Assembly: GCA_001730015.1 (NCBI GenBank)
Contig: MDLA01000147.1
Coordinates: forward strand, 1-64,000
From: Chromatiales bacterium (ex Bugula neritina AB1)
GTDB taxonomy: Bacteria > Pseudomonadota > Gammaproteobacteria > Granulosicoccales > Granulosicoccaceae
Direction of reading: 5' to 3'
DNA length: 64,000 bases
Below, in pieces: positions 17,840 through 26,939 of this stretch (position 1 is its first letter; the number at the start of each line of letters is the position of its first letter). Under the pieces are notes generated by a model. The model did no database searches. It saw only the letters and a list, made by a program, of their open reading frames with translations, and was not told the DNA's origin. Both the position numbers and the translations under genes were made by a program.

Positions 17840-18769
17840 ATGGGGAGTCCATTAAAGATAGTAGAGGTTGAGGTCTCTGATCAGCGTGCACTTGAGCCGC
17901 TTGGGACAAAAACGAAGTGGTGGGTGAAGGACTATACGCATCTTTTCAAGGTCAACTACGAAGCCAGGCGCGAAGATTGTTCTGAGGTCGTAGTGGCGAA
18001 TTTGTGCGCGCTGCTGGGTCTGCCACATGCCAAGTACCAACTTGGCTTGGTTAGAATCAAGGACGGCGAGGAGACCTGGGACGAGAAATATGGTGTGTTG
18101 ACTCCCAGTTTCTATCAACGGCCAGCGCAGAGGCTCGTGGATGGAAACCAGCTATTGCTGAGCAAAGATTCGAGCTATCCGGCCGAAAATCGGTACAAGG
18201 TCTCGGAATACACTGTAGATGCTGTGGCTCAGGTTGTGAGAGATCTGGAGATGCCCCCGATAAGGTTTTGTGGCAGTATGCCGGATAGTGTTAACACGGC
18301 GCTGGATGTCTTTGTCGGCTATACAATGCTGGATGTCTTAGTGGCGAATCAGGATCGCCATCACGAAAACTGGGGCGCAATTGAATCAGGCGACCGGCGA
18401 ATGCTAACGCCGACATTCGATCACGGTGCAGCGCTGGCACCGGGCGAACCAGTTGATCGCATGCAGAAACGGCTTGAAACCCGCGACCAGGGCTTTTCTG
18501 TGGATAACTTTGCCCGGAGGGCTATGTCGCCATTTTGGGATCAACCTGGCGGTGAACAGCTCAGCCTCTATAATGCATGGCGCGCATTCTCGCGGTACTC
18601 GCCTGGTGCATCTAATGCCTGGCTGGGTCGATTGCGTAAATTGCAGCTTGATTCGATTTATGCCACATTTGCTGAGTTGCCGGAAGACAGATTCCCAAAA
18701 GTGGCTAGAGATTTTTGCTTGAAACTTGTTTATTCCAATAGAGAACGGTTGTTAGCCAGAGCTTATTGA
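17840..18769 (+). CDS. HipA-like protein kinase
   Basis: A 309-residue HipA-fold kinase (325 if the upstream ATG at 17792 is used). The later ATG was chosen because it follows the protease stop and matches where family members begin. Motifs, numbered from this start: ATP-binding lysine K37 (HLFKVN), catalytic D172 in VLVANQDRHHENWG, and metal-binding D194 in PTFDHGAAL. The full set of kinase residues is present, so activity is expected. HipA kinases phosphorylate aminoacyl-tRNA synthetases and act as toxins. No HipB-like antitoxin is seen next to it. It is translationally coupled to the HIRAN gene (stop TGA overlaps ATG). Confidence 0.8.
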   Translation: MGSPLKIVEVEVSDQRALEPLGTKTKWWVKDYTHLFKVNYEARREDCSEVVVANLCALLGLPHAKYQLGLVRIKDGEETWDEKYGVLTPSFYQRPAQRLVDGNQLLLSKDSSYPAENRYKVSEYTVDAVAQVVRDLEMPPIRFCGSMPDSVNTALDVFVGYTMLDVLVANQDRHHENWGAIESGDRRMLTPTFDHGAALAPGEPVDRMQKRLETRDQGFSVDNFARRAMSPFWDQPGGEQLSLYNAWRAFSRYSPGASNAWLGRLRKLQLDSIYATFAELPEDRFPKVARDFCLKLVYSNRERLLARAY

Positions 18770-19539
18770 TGACCAGAACATTGTATGTAGCTGCCCGAAG
18801 TACAGGAGACAATGCCGCTGAGTGGGCAACGGTAGGCGTGTTGACCAAAGCCGATGATCTGTATGAGTTCAGGTATACCGATGGTGCAAAGCGTATAAAA
18901 GGTGTAGCCCCGTTTCCTGGCATGCCAGAGCTCGATGGCACCTATCAATCGCAAGAGTTGCTGCCGATCTTCAAAAATCGATTGTTGAGCAAACGCCGGC
19001 CAGAGTACAAGACATGGTTGTCGTGGGGTGGTTTTCATGATGACGCTGGCCCCGATGCTATGTCGATTCTGGCAACTTTGGGCAGCCGTCGCGCGGCTGA
19101 TTCACTGGAACTCTATGCAGGCCCGCACAAGCTTGCTGATGGAAATGCCTGCGTGCAGTTTTTCCTGCATGGGGTACGGCACTACCAGACTGAAGAAACG
19201 TTACAGGCGCTGACTTCCGGTATGGCATTGTCACTGCGGCCGGAAGATGACAACCCGTTCGACCGCTTTGCTGTCGCCGTCGATGATAATGCTGACAACA
19301 AACTGGGCTATGTGCCGAGATACCTTACTCGGGACATTCGATATCTTGTAGAAAACTGCCCTGACGAGGTCCAGCTGCGGGTTAAGCAGGCCAATTCCGA
19401 TGCACCTACGCAGTACCAGATCCTTTGTGAACTTCAATCGTGCTGGCCAGTCGGGTTTCAGCCTTGCAGTGGCCCGGATTTTCAGCCCGTCTCAGCTGAG
19501 GATTCTATCAACCAGAAAAGTGCAGTTGGATTCACCTGA
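18769..19539 (+). CDS. HIRAN-domain protein with a HipA N-terminal-subdomain-like region
   Basis: A 256-residue protein. The C-terminal half (about 125-205) is a HIRAN domain: a strand/loop core with LSLRPEDDNPFDRFAVAV and NKLGYVPRYLTRDI. HIRAN domains bind DNA ends and damaged DNA. The N-terminal half (about 15-100: VGVLTKADDLYEF, ELLPIFKNRLLSKRRPEY) resembles the N-terminal subdomain of HipA, which is a separate protein (HipS) in HipBST systems. This resemblance is by eye and unverified. Start and upstream stop overlap by one base, so it is coupled to the kinase. Confidence 0.75.
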   Translation: MTRTLYVAARSTGDNAAEWATVGVLTKADDLYEFRYTDGAKRIKGVAPFPGMPELDGTYQSQELLPIFKNRLLSKRRPEYKTWLSWGGFHDDAGPDAMSILATLGSRRAADSLELYAGPHKLADGNACVQFFLHGVRHYQTEETLQALTSGMALSLRPEDDNPFDRFAVAVDDNADNKLGYVPRYLTRDIRYLVENCPDEVQLRVKQANSDAPTQYQILCELQSCWPVGFQPCSGPDFQPVSAEDSINQKSAVGFT

Positions 19540-20166
19540 TTGTCTGTGAGTGGTTAAATCGCCCGAGCAGTACATTGTTTCCCGAAGAGGCGAGCACTGA
19601 CAATCGGTCACCGAGTAGTTTCCAGCCTTCCTTTTGCTCAGCTCTCAACTCATGCCGCTGATAAATCCGCCTCAGTTTGTTGCCCTCCACATGGCTCAGG
19701 CAGCGCTCGATCACTTCACCCATCACGCCCAGTTCGCCGATCATCGTCGCTCCGGTACGACGCAGATCCTGCGGGGTCCAGCCCCCTCCGAGACACTACC
19801 AGCGAGCCCGTTGCCTGTGTTCGGTTGGCAAGTGCCTCTTCTCGTACTCGATCCTTAATCTGTTTGGTGATCGATTTCAGTCCAATAAGGGTGTTACCGA
19901 CACGGGCTGGCACCATTCATGGCAGCCGGTGAGCGATTGCAGTTCTCTGATTTGCTGAGTTGCAAATTCCGACAGATACACTGTATGGCTGTTGGCGTTC
20001 TTGCTGTTGCCAATCGGAATCAGCCATTCGCCAGCCTCCAGGTAAACATCTGTCCAGCGCCTGAATCAGTTCGCCGACCCGGCTGCAGCTGGCCAACATG
20101 ATCCAGATTGAAAGCTCGGTTGTTCGCAGCAGATTGGCAGCCGGTAGTCGCTGGCGACGTTCGACG
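19532..20166 (-). pseudogene. Decayed phage-type tyrosine integrase
   Basis: Three pieces in different frames together spell the C-terminal two thirds of a P4-like integrase: IWIMLASCSRVGEL then YLEAGEWLIPIGNS, then SITKQIKDRV, then WTPQDLRRTGATMIGEL and VIERCLSHVEGNK followed by a tyrosine in RRIYQRHEL. At least two frameshifts break the gene and the N-terminus is missing. The normal histidine of the catalytic HxLRRT box is glutamine here. It lies at the right end of the accessory region and likely marks an old island boundary. Confidence 0.75.
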
Positions 20167-20169
20167 GTC

Positions 20170-20808
20170 TTAAATAATCAGATCAACCTGCGCTTCGAGA
20201 GAATTGTCCAGCGCTGTAATAACCATAGAAACACTTTTTGCCTGCTCGTTTGACAGGCGCTGAAAGATGCCATCACTGGCATTGTCCGCTTCGCCAGCAA
20301 TATACAGTTGCGTCGTCAGGAGCTCGCGTTCGCCCTCGCACACTTTCACGTGAATGTGCGGTGTACGACCCGGGTATCTTGTTGGTTTAATCGTTCTGAA
20401 GCGGTAGTTGCCAGCGTCATCTGTAATATCATGGCCGAAACCCTGAAATCCGGTGTCGTATGGAATATCGCGTTTATCACCGGTATGTAAATATCGGCCA
20501 TTTACGTCGCATTGCCAGATCTCTACCCGATGCCCGGCGCGCGGGCTGCCGTCCTTCGAGAGTATTCTGCCCTTCAGAATAAAGATTTCTCCCCCTGCCT
20601 TTTCCACCATGCCTGTTACTTTAACCAGATCATTGTCGATATCTGCCGTTCGCATGGACTCTTTGGGGTAAAACGGTCCCTCGGTCGATGGCGGGGTTAA
20701 TATCGCTGACGCTGCGGTTCCGGAAAAAGCAGCACTGCCGGCGAGAACGGTGGAGTTTTTCAGCAGCGTTCTTCTTGTGATTTTCTGAAGTGCCATAGTT
20801 TTTCTCAT
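20170..20808 (-). CDS. Exported intradiol ring-cleavage dioxygenase-like protein
   Basis: A 212-residue protein of the intradiol (protocatechuate/catechol) dioxygenase family. It has a twin-arginine-type signal peptide (ITRRTLLKNS followed by a hydrophobic stretch ending AASA, about residues 10-35). All four iron ligands are visible: Y106 (GRYLHT), Y145 (PTRYPG), H151 and H153 (PHIHVK). Exported members of this family are found in many bacteria and their substrates are mostly unknown. An ATG four codons in has a better ribosome-binding site. Its stop almost touches the integrase remnant. Confidence 0.88.
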   Translation of the reverse strand: MRKTMALQKITRRTLLKNSTVLAGSAAFSGTAASAILTPPSTEGPFYPKESMRTADIDNDLVKVTGMVEKAGGEIFILKGRILSKDGSPRAGHRVEIWQCDVNGRYLHTGDKRDIPYDTGFQGFGHDITDDAGNYRFRTIKPTRYPGRTPHIHVKVCEGERELLTTQLYIAGEADNASDGIFQRLSNEQAKSVSMVITALDNSLEAQVDLII

Positions 20809-21060
20809 GGAAGCCGTTTTAGGTGACTTACAGGGAAATCTTATGTCGATTCAGATGATCTGTCTATTTGAAAGTACAGCGTGTTGTTTTTTGTCTGGCA
20901 GGCTGGGTTGCTGATCAAATACGACGTACCTGATACTGTGAGTTCTTATTGTTATTTGATAGCGCAGTAGAAACTAGTGTTCTATCCGGCAAATAATTGC
21001 GGGTTTAGTGTGACTGTCTGCGTTCACAACAAGGCGAATTTCTGCCCTTTTTTTGTTAGC
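20809..21060. other. Intergenic gap between dioxygenase and flagellar cluster
   Basis: About 250 bases, AT-rich. It contains the dioxygenase promoter region and the 3' side of the flagellar transcript (both on the - strand). No clear T-run hairpin, repeat or RNA was recognised. Confidence 0.35.
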
Positions 21061-21474
21061 CTATGCTTCGTCGCGGGAAGACGTGCGGTACTGCTTCTCA
21101 GGCCCGTAGACTGCGACCAGCAACTCAGCTTCTGTGTCGGATAAACCAATTTTATCCCGCAGTGAATCTGCATCACTGCCACCACTGGCTTGCTTGATAG
21201 CCTCATTGTAATCAATACCATTGGGTACGACTCGACTATCACGCAGCGAGAATTCTGCCCGTATTCCTTCGAGCTCACGGTGACGACGACGCAGACCTTG
21301 CTCAAGCGAGGTTAGACGCTCCGAGATGTCAGCCATGGAGTTCGCTAGCTGAGTCGTAGACTCCTGCAGTTGAGTGAACCGGCGAAACATTGCTTTAATC
21401 AGCCATGTCATCGATACAACCAGCAGCAGTACTCCAGCCCCGAAGAGGTAGATGTAGATGGGTGTTTCTGGCAC
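21061..21474 (-). CDS. DUF2802 flagellar-cluster membrane protein
   Basis: A 137-residue protein with one N-terminal transmembrane helix (about 7-29), a coiled-coil region (about 33-70), and a C-terminal helix pair (IGLSDTEAELLVAVYG) typical of DUF2802. Members lie at the end of flagellar/chemotaxis operons in pseudomonads and relatives; the role is unknown. Here it directly follows flhF with 56 bases between them, although in pseudomonads flhG, fliA and che genes separate the two. Confidence 0.75.
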   Translation of the reverse strand: MPETPIYIYLFGAGVLLLVVSMTWLIKAMFRRFTQLQESTTQLANSMADISERLTSLEQGLRRRHRELEGIRAEFSLRDSRVVPNGIDYNEAIKQASGGSDADSLRDKIGLSDTEAELLVAVYGPEKQYRTSSRDEA

Positions 21475-21530
21475 AGGCGCTTTCTGTTGTTATTGAGTTG
21501 TTGAACCAATTTTTTATTTTTCGAGCATGA

Positions 21531-22853
21531 TCACCCGAAGGGAATCGTGGATAGCGAATCTTCGGATATCGCGCCACCGGTTTTTGAATTGCCCGGCATT
21601 TTATTAATTATAGTTGGTAGAACGACATTTTGCGCCTTAAATGTTTCTTCGATCAGATTGCTCGCATTTACGGCACGTAGCGGATTGTGCAGGCTCGGTG
21701 AATCGGACAGTAAAGTCAGTTTCATCGATGATCGAAGCAGGCAATCGATGGATATTCCCAGCTGGGGTGTCTCATCAACTCTGGTAAGTATAAGTGACTG
21801 AATTACTGACTCTGACAGGCTACTGAAAATTCCGTCGATAGCACTGCCCTGTAGATGAGCCGGTAGCACGAGGCAGTGTTTTGCCCGCCGACTGCTGTGC
21901 CTGGCTCCGGTTAATTCATCGGGGTATTGCATACTTTCGGAGGTCAGTGCGCTTGTGTCGATCAGAATCAGATGTTTGCGACGAAGCTGTCGGATAGAGT
22001 GGCTTAAATCGGTTTCGTTGCTGACGTTATGTATTGGTACACCCAGCAGCGAACCGACCGCTGGAAGTAAACCGCTGTTACCGATTAGCTGCGTGTCGCA
22101 ATTGATTATGGCCAGTTTTGCAGCTGATTCCCGTGCCAGGTACTGAGCGGCAATTTTACATAGAGCTGTGGTTTTCCCGGCACCGGCAGGTCCGTGAAAA
22201 AAGAAGATCCCTCCTTCGGCGCAAATATCCAAAGGCTGCAAGGGAAGCTGCTTCTCAAGAATTCCGGTGATTTTCTTCCAGGCATTCTCTGTCTTTTTAA
22301 TTGAGCTGACGGCTTCCATTAGATCCCGCACTCGTTCGGTTCCGAGCCCGGCCGACAACAGCCGCCCGCTAAGACCAATTTGGGATATGTTTTTAGTTGT
22401 GGTAACAGAGCCGGATCGTGCCAAACCTTCGATTATGCTTCGTAGCTCTAATATTTCTTTTTGGAATTCGTTGCTTGAAGCGACAGGTGAGGACGCTACA
22501 ACTTCACGGGTTTTTCGTGCTGTAGCAGGTTTGTCTGATTTAGCGGGCTGGCGTTTTTTGCCTCCGGATGTAGCGGGTTGCTTTGCCGCCTTCTTGATAG
22601 CGGCGTCCGGGTTGCCGGTTGTCGGATCAGCAGCTTCTATGTCTGCCGGCTCATCCTGCGATGATTCGTCTATTGGAACCGCATCTTCTACTTTATCGGG
22701 ATCGAGTAGGTCATCGAAGCTGTTGGCGGCTAGAATTTCGACGCCGGATGCTACCTCTCTATTCGCAACAATAACAGCATCGTCGCCAAATGCCTTGCGA
22801 ACCTGTTGCATTGCAGAGTGTGCATCTTCACCTATAAAACGTTTGACACTCAT
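21531..22853 (-). CDS. flhF: Flagellar placement GTPase-like protein FlhF (divergent)
   Basis: A 440-residue SRP-type GTPase that in polar flagellates directs the flagellum to the cell pole. The N-terminus MSVKRFIGED and a P-loop GPAGAGKTT (221-229) identify it. Other GTPase signatures have drifted: the usual DTYRIGA is CDTQLIG (about 252-258), the DTAG box is DTSA (299-302), and the TKLD box is TRVD (357-360). Alanine/lysine-rich linker at about 60-125. It follows flhA after 32 bases. Identity is secure from position and N-terminus, but activity is uncertain. Confidence 0.9.
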   Translation of the reverse strand: MSVKRFIGEDAHSAMQQVRKAFGDDAVIVANREVASGVEILAANSFDDLLDPDKVEDAVPIDESSQDEPADIEAADPTTGNPDAAIKKAAKQPATSGGKKRQPAKSDKPATARKTREVVASSPVASSNEFQKEILELRSIIEGLARSGSVTTTKNISQIGLSGRLLSAGLGTERVRDLMEAVSSIKKTENAWKKITGILEKQLPLQPLDICAEGGIFFFHGPAGAGKTTALCKIAAQYLARESAAKLAIINCDTQLIGNSGLLPAVGSLLGVPIHNVSNETDLSHSIRQLRRKHLILIDTSALTSESMQYPDELTGARHSSRRAKHCLVLPAHLQGSAIDGIFSSLSESVIQSLILTRVDETPQLGISIDCLLRSSMKLTLLSDSPSLHNPLRAVNASNLIEETFKAQNVVLPTIINKMPGNSKTGGAISEDSLSTIPFG

Positions 22854-22885
22854 TAGATTTATTCCGATGTTTGTTTAGAGGGCGA

Positions 22886-25015
22886 TCAGGCTGCTTCTGT
22901 TGCTTCAGCGCCTGCTAACTGGGTATTTCCGATATTCGCAATTACCTTGATCTTGCGGTTATCCGCGACCTCGGCGTATGAAATAACTTTTAACGTTGGA
23001 ATGTTGTACTTGATCAGCCGTGCCAGCCACGGACGTACCTTGGGGTTAACCAGGAGAACCGCCGGGTTGCCGCTAGCCGTTTGGGATTCAGCACTTTGGG
23101 CGAGTGACTGGTAAAAACGTTCCGCCAGACCCGGTTCCATACCAAGGCCGGCAGTATCCCCGCCGTTTTCGCCGGCTGATAGCGACTGTAGCCAGATCTG
23201 TTCCAATTGCGCATCCACGGTAATTACGTTGATTGAATCACTATTGCCAGCAATCTGCTGCGTGATTAACCGACGCAAGGCAACTCTTACATGTGCTGTC
23301 AGCGCTTCGGTGTCTTCGATGTCACCCCCTTTTTCTGCTAGAGCCTCAGCAATAATTCGCATATCGCGAATAGGGATGCCATCGGACAACAAGTTCTGCA
23401 GCACTTTCACAAGTTTAGCCAGCGACAGCGTTTTAGGGACAAGATCTGAAATTAATTTAGGTGCCACGGCTTCGACTTTATCCAGCCATTGCTGAGCCTC
23501 GTCGTGACCTAATAAATCGCTGGCGCTGTCCTGCAGGATTTTGTTCAGGTGGGTTGCAACGACGGTACTTGCATCAACCACGGTGTAGCCCAGTGACTGA
23601 GCGCGATCACGCATGGCAGGTTCGATCCAGATAGCGTCCATACCAAACGCCGGATCTTTACCCCGAGTGCCCGGCAGCGAGCCGCTGACTCCACCCGGGT
23701 TTATCGCCATTTCCCGGTCCGGGTAGATTACGGCATCGCCTTCCAGCACTCCTTGTACACTGATCTTGTACTGACCCGGCTCAAGTTCCAGGTTATCTCG
23801 TATGTGTACCGGGTGAATCAGAAAGCCCAGGTCTTCGGTTAGTTTTCTTCGCACCCCGCGAATACGGTCCAGCAGTTTGCCGCCGCGCTGCTCGTCTACC
23901 AGCGAGATCAGTTGATAGCCTACCTCAAGGTTTAAGATATCCCCCGAGCTCACGTCCTCCCAGGTCAGTTCCTTGTCGGTTTTTGAGCGAGCGCTGTCAT
24001 CAGAGCTGCTTTCGTCGGATGCGGCTTTACCGGTGGTGTCGCTGTACCAGGCTAGAAAGCCAAGCACTGCTGCCAGAGTAAGAAACATAAAGTTCGGCAT
24101 TCCGGGTATCAGTCCCAGGCCGCCGATAATTGTGGCGGAGGTAACGATAGCGCGCTTATCCAGCGTGATTTGCTTTAACACCTGCGAGCCCATGTCTTCT
24201 TCACCGGAGGCGCGGGTTACAATTAATGCGGTAGCCATCGATAGCAACAGGGAGGGTACTTGCGCTGCCAGTCCGTCACCGATAGTCAGCAAAGAGTAGT
24301 TGTGTACTGCCTGACCGAACCCCAGATCATACTGACCAACGCCAATAGCCAGGCCACCGAATATATTAATCAGCAGGATCAAAAGCCCGGCGATGGCATC
24401 ACCGCGTACGAATTTACTCGCGCCATCCATAGAACCGTAAAAATCAGATTCCTGAACGATCTCGGCGCGGCGTCTTTTTGCGTCCGCCTGATCGATAGCG
24501 CCGGCGTTCAAGTCGGCGTCTATAGCCATTTGCTTACCGGGCATGGCATCAAGAGTGAAGCGGGCCGTCACTTCGGAAACACGACCGGCACCTTTAGTGA
24601 CAACAACAAAATTTATAATAACGAGAATAGCAAATACCACCAGTCCCACAGCGTAGTTGCCGCCGATGACAAAGTTTCCGAAACTTTCTATAACGCTGCC
24701 AGCGGACGCTGTACCTGTATGGCCGTGCTGGAGTACGACGCGGGTCGACGCTATATTCAGCGCCAGGCGCAGCATAGTCGCTATCAGTAAAACAGCGGGA
24801 AAAGAGGAAAATGCCAGGGGCTTGGGCGTATAGATAGTAACCAGTAGTACAATAAGTGCCAGAGCAATATTAAAAGTAAATAGCAGATCCAGGCCGATTG
24901 CCGGAATTGGCAACACCAGCATGGCCAGCACAATAACAATGAGCAGCGGCGCGCCGATCCCTGGAGTATTGCCGCCGGTAACAGACATTTGTTTGCTCAG
25001 CAACCAGTTCATCAT
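22886..25015 (-). CDS. flhA: Flagellar export gate protein FlhA
   Basis: A 709-residue membrane protein, normal for FlhA. The N-terminal half has about eight transmembrane helices (start about 20; LMLRLALNIASTR-type segment at about 80-95), including the conserved FHIPEP-type cytoplasmic loop around GDAIAGLLILLINIFGG. The C-terminal half is the cytoplasmic ring that docks export substrates and chaperones. The ATG overlaps the flhB stop by four bases. Coupled to the flhB gene upstream and followed by flhF. Confidence 0.96.
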   Translation of the reverse strand: MMNWLLSKQMSVTGGNTPGIGAPLLIVIVLAMLVLPIPAIGLDLLFTFNIALALIVLLVTIYTPKPLAFSSFPAVLLIATMLRLALNIASTRVVLQHGHTGTASAGSVIESFGNFVIGGNYAVGLVVFAILVIINFVVVTKGAGRVSEVTARFTLDAMPGKQMAIDADLNAGAIDQADAKRRRAEIVQESDFYGSMDGASKFVRGDAIAGLLILLINIFGGLAIGVGQYDLGFGQAVHNYSLLTIGDGLAAQVPSLLLSMATALIVTRASGEEDMGSQVLKQITLDKRAIVTSATIIGGLGLIPGMPNFMFLTLAAVLGFLAWYSDTTGKAASDESSSDDSARSKTDKELTWEDVSSGDILNLEVGYQLISLVDEQRGGKLLDRIRGVRRKLTEDLGFLIHPVHIRDNLELEPGQYKISVQGVLEGDAVIYPDREMAINPGGVSGSLPGTRGKDPAFGMDAIWIEPAMRDRAQSLGYTVVDASTVVATHLNKILQDSASDLLGHDEAQQWLDKVEAVAPKLISDLVPKTLSLAKLVKVLQNLLSDGIPIRDMRIIAEALAEKGGDIEDTEALTAHVRVALRRLITQQIAGNSDSINVITVDAQLEQIWLQSLSAGENGGDTAGLGMEPGLAERFYQSLAQSAESQTASGNPAVLLVNPKVRPWLARLIKYNIPTLKVISYAEVADNRKIKVIANIGNTQLAGAEATEAA

Positions 25016-26151
25016 CGATTCCTGAATTTAGCGGGGATAGAAAGGTTGGTAGGCAATTGCGGCTGCTCGGCATTGCCTGCTTTGTATTGTCGCAAGGTAA
25101 ATACATAGGCAAGCACCTGTGCGACGGCAAGATAAAGCTCATGAGGTATTTCGTCATTGACTTTTACCTGGTGGTAGATCACACGGGCGAGTAACGGCGC
25201 CTGAAAAATCGGGACATCATGAGCTTTTCCTACCTCCCTGATTCGAAGTGCCATATGGTCTACACCACGGGCTGTAACCTTCGGCGCACCGCTGCCCTCG
25301 GTGTCATATTTCAATGCGACAGAAAAGTGTGTCGGGTTAACAATAATCACATCACTGGTTTTTACGTCAATCAGCATTTTCCGATTAGCAGCTTCCTGCT
25401 GCATTTGCCGGATTTTCCCTTTAACCTCAGGGTTTCCATTGGTCTCCTTTGATTCTTCTTTTACTTCCTGTCGTGACATTTTCAACTGTTTTATGTGATT
25501 CCATTTTTGATATGGGACATCAATCAGTGCAACCAGAATCAAAGTGGCAGACAAAGAGGTGAAAACGGTTCCCATGAGATCGGCGGCTGTTATCACACTT
25601 GGAAAAAGTGCAAGCTGCCCGAGTTCTATATACCGACGCTGCAATGCTTCGAACAGGAACCATGCGACGAGAGCGAGGAGGCCGAACTTTGCCAGTGATT
25701 TAATTAATTCCACCAGCGCCTGAAGGCCGAACATTCGTGTCAGCCCTTTCATAATGCTCATACGCGATGCTTGTGGCTTTATCGCCTTCAATGAAAATGA
25801 CCAGCCCCCGATCAGTAACGGCCCGGCAAAAGATGCGACCACAAAAATTAAAAGTAATGGCGCAACAATAGCCAGGGCTGTGAGCGCAGTCTGGCTGAAT
25901 TGGCGTAACGGCGCCCTGATATCAAATACATGCGCGCGCTCGATATTTAATTGAGCCTGCACCAGTTCCAGTAATTGGGATCCGACCTGGCTGCCAAGTG
26001 TTAGCATGACCGCTGAAGCCGTTAGCAACATAACTGTCGTGTTGAGCTCTCTGGAGCGTGCAGCCTGGCCTTTCTCCCGCGCCTCGCGCAGGCGTTTCTC
26101 CGTGGGTTCTTCTTCGCGTTCCTGCGACGAGGTATCCGAGCTTTCTGCCAT
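25012..26151 (-). CDS. flhB: Flagellar export specificity-switch protein FlhB
   Basis: A 379-residue protein with four transmembrane segments and the self-cleaving NPTH motif at 272-275. Cleavage between N and P switches export from hook to filament subunits. The N-terminal EEEPTEKRLREAREKG is a family signature. It is three bases downstream of the fliR stop and overlaps flhA. Confidence 0.96.
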   Translation of the reverse strand: MAESSDTSSQEREEEPTEKRLREAREKGQAARSRELNTTVMLLTASAVMLTLGSQVGSQLLELVQAQLNIERAHVFDIRAPLRQFSQTALTALAIVAPLLLIFVVASFAGPLLIGGWSFSLKAIKPQASRMSIMKGLTRMFGLQALVELIKSLAKFGLLALVAWFLFEALQRRYIELGQLALFPSVITAADLMGTVFTSLSATLILVALIDVPYQKWNHIKQLKMSRQEVKEESKETNGNPEVKGKIRQMQQEAANRKMLIDVKTSDVIIVNPTHFSVALKYDTEGSGAPKVTARGVDHMALRIREVGKAHDVPIFQAPLLARVIYHQVKVNDEIPHELYLAVAQVLAYVFTLRQYKAGNAEQPQLPTNLSIPAKFRNR

Positions 26152-26154
26152 CGC

Positions 26155-26937
26155 TTACTGCTCCAGCCACAGAGATATTGTGTTATATCCCTGATCGAGC
26201 AAGCTCTCGAAAGAGGAGGCAACCACAGGAAGAGTCATTAGAATGACTACAAACCCGATCGTCATGGTAACTGGAAATCCGATTGAGAAAATATTCAGTT
26301 GCGGCGATGCCCGCGTCATGATGCCCATGATCAGATTTACCGTCAGCATCGATGCCAGTGCTGGTATGGCAATTCCCAGGGCCCCTATAAAAAGCACACT
26401 CGACCAATCTATAATTGTCCAGAGCATGTCTCCGTTAATCCGTGTGCCAACCGGTAGATAATCGAAACTAACAGTCAGTAATTCTATTAATACATGGTGT
26501 CCGTTCAGGGCCAGAAACAACAGTGTTGCAAAAACAGTATAAAACTGACTCAGAATGGGAACCTGAACACCGTTGGATGGATCATTTATAAGTGCATAAC
26601 CGAGTCCCATGGTGGTTGCAATCGCCTCACCTCCTACCACAATGGCGTTGAATACGAGCAAAATCATATAACCGATAGAAACGCCGATCAGTAATTGAGT
26701 GGCGGTAATCAGAAGCGCTTCTGCTGATAGTGGCTGTACAGCTGGAACAGGGTCGGTGCCCGGTATAATAATCACAGTCAGTAATATGATCAGACCGGCT
26801 TTGATCCGCGAGGTAACGTACGCAGCACCGAAAACCGGAGCCACCATTACCAGCCCGGCGATGCGCACCAGCGGCCAGTAAATCTGCCCGACCATTGCTG
26901 CCAGCTGCGATGTATCTATGCTGTTTCCAGTGATCAT
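26155..26937 (-). CDS. fliR: Flagellar export gate protein FliR
   Basis: About 260 residues with six predicted membrane helices, part of the FliPQR export pore. The start is set at the ATG (MITGNSIDT) two bases past the fliQ stop; the frame is open further upstream within fliQ, but that would make the protein abnormally long. A conserved ALINDPSNGVQVP segment is visible. Confidence 0.93.
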   Translation of the reverse strand: MITGNSIDTSQLAAMVGQIYWPLVRIAGLVMVAPVFGAAYVTSRIKAGLIILLTVIIIPGTDPVPAVQPLSAEALLITATQLLIGVSIGYMILLVFNAIVVGGEAIATTMGLGYALINDPSNGVQVPILSQFYTVFATLLFLALNGHHVLIELLTVSFDYLPVGTRINGDMLWTIIDWSSVLFIGALGIAIPALASMLTVNLIMGIMTRASPQLNIFSIGFPVTMTIGFVVILMTLPVVASSFESLLDQGYNTISLWLEQ

Positions 26938-26939
26938 TG

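Noticed and set aside
17792..17840. Kinase start at 17792
   Set aside because: It would read through the end of the protease gene in another frame and adds residues not seen in relatives; kept only as an alternative.
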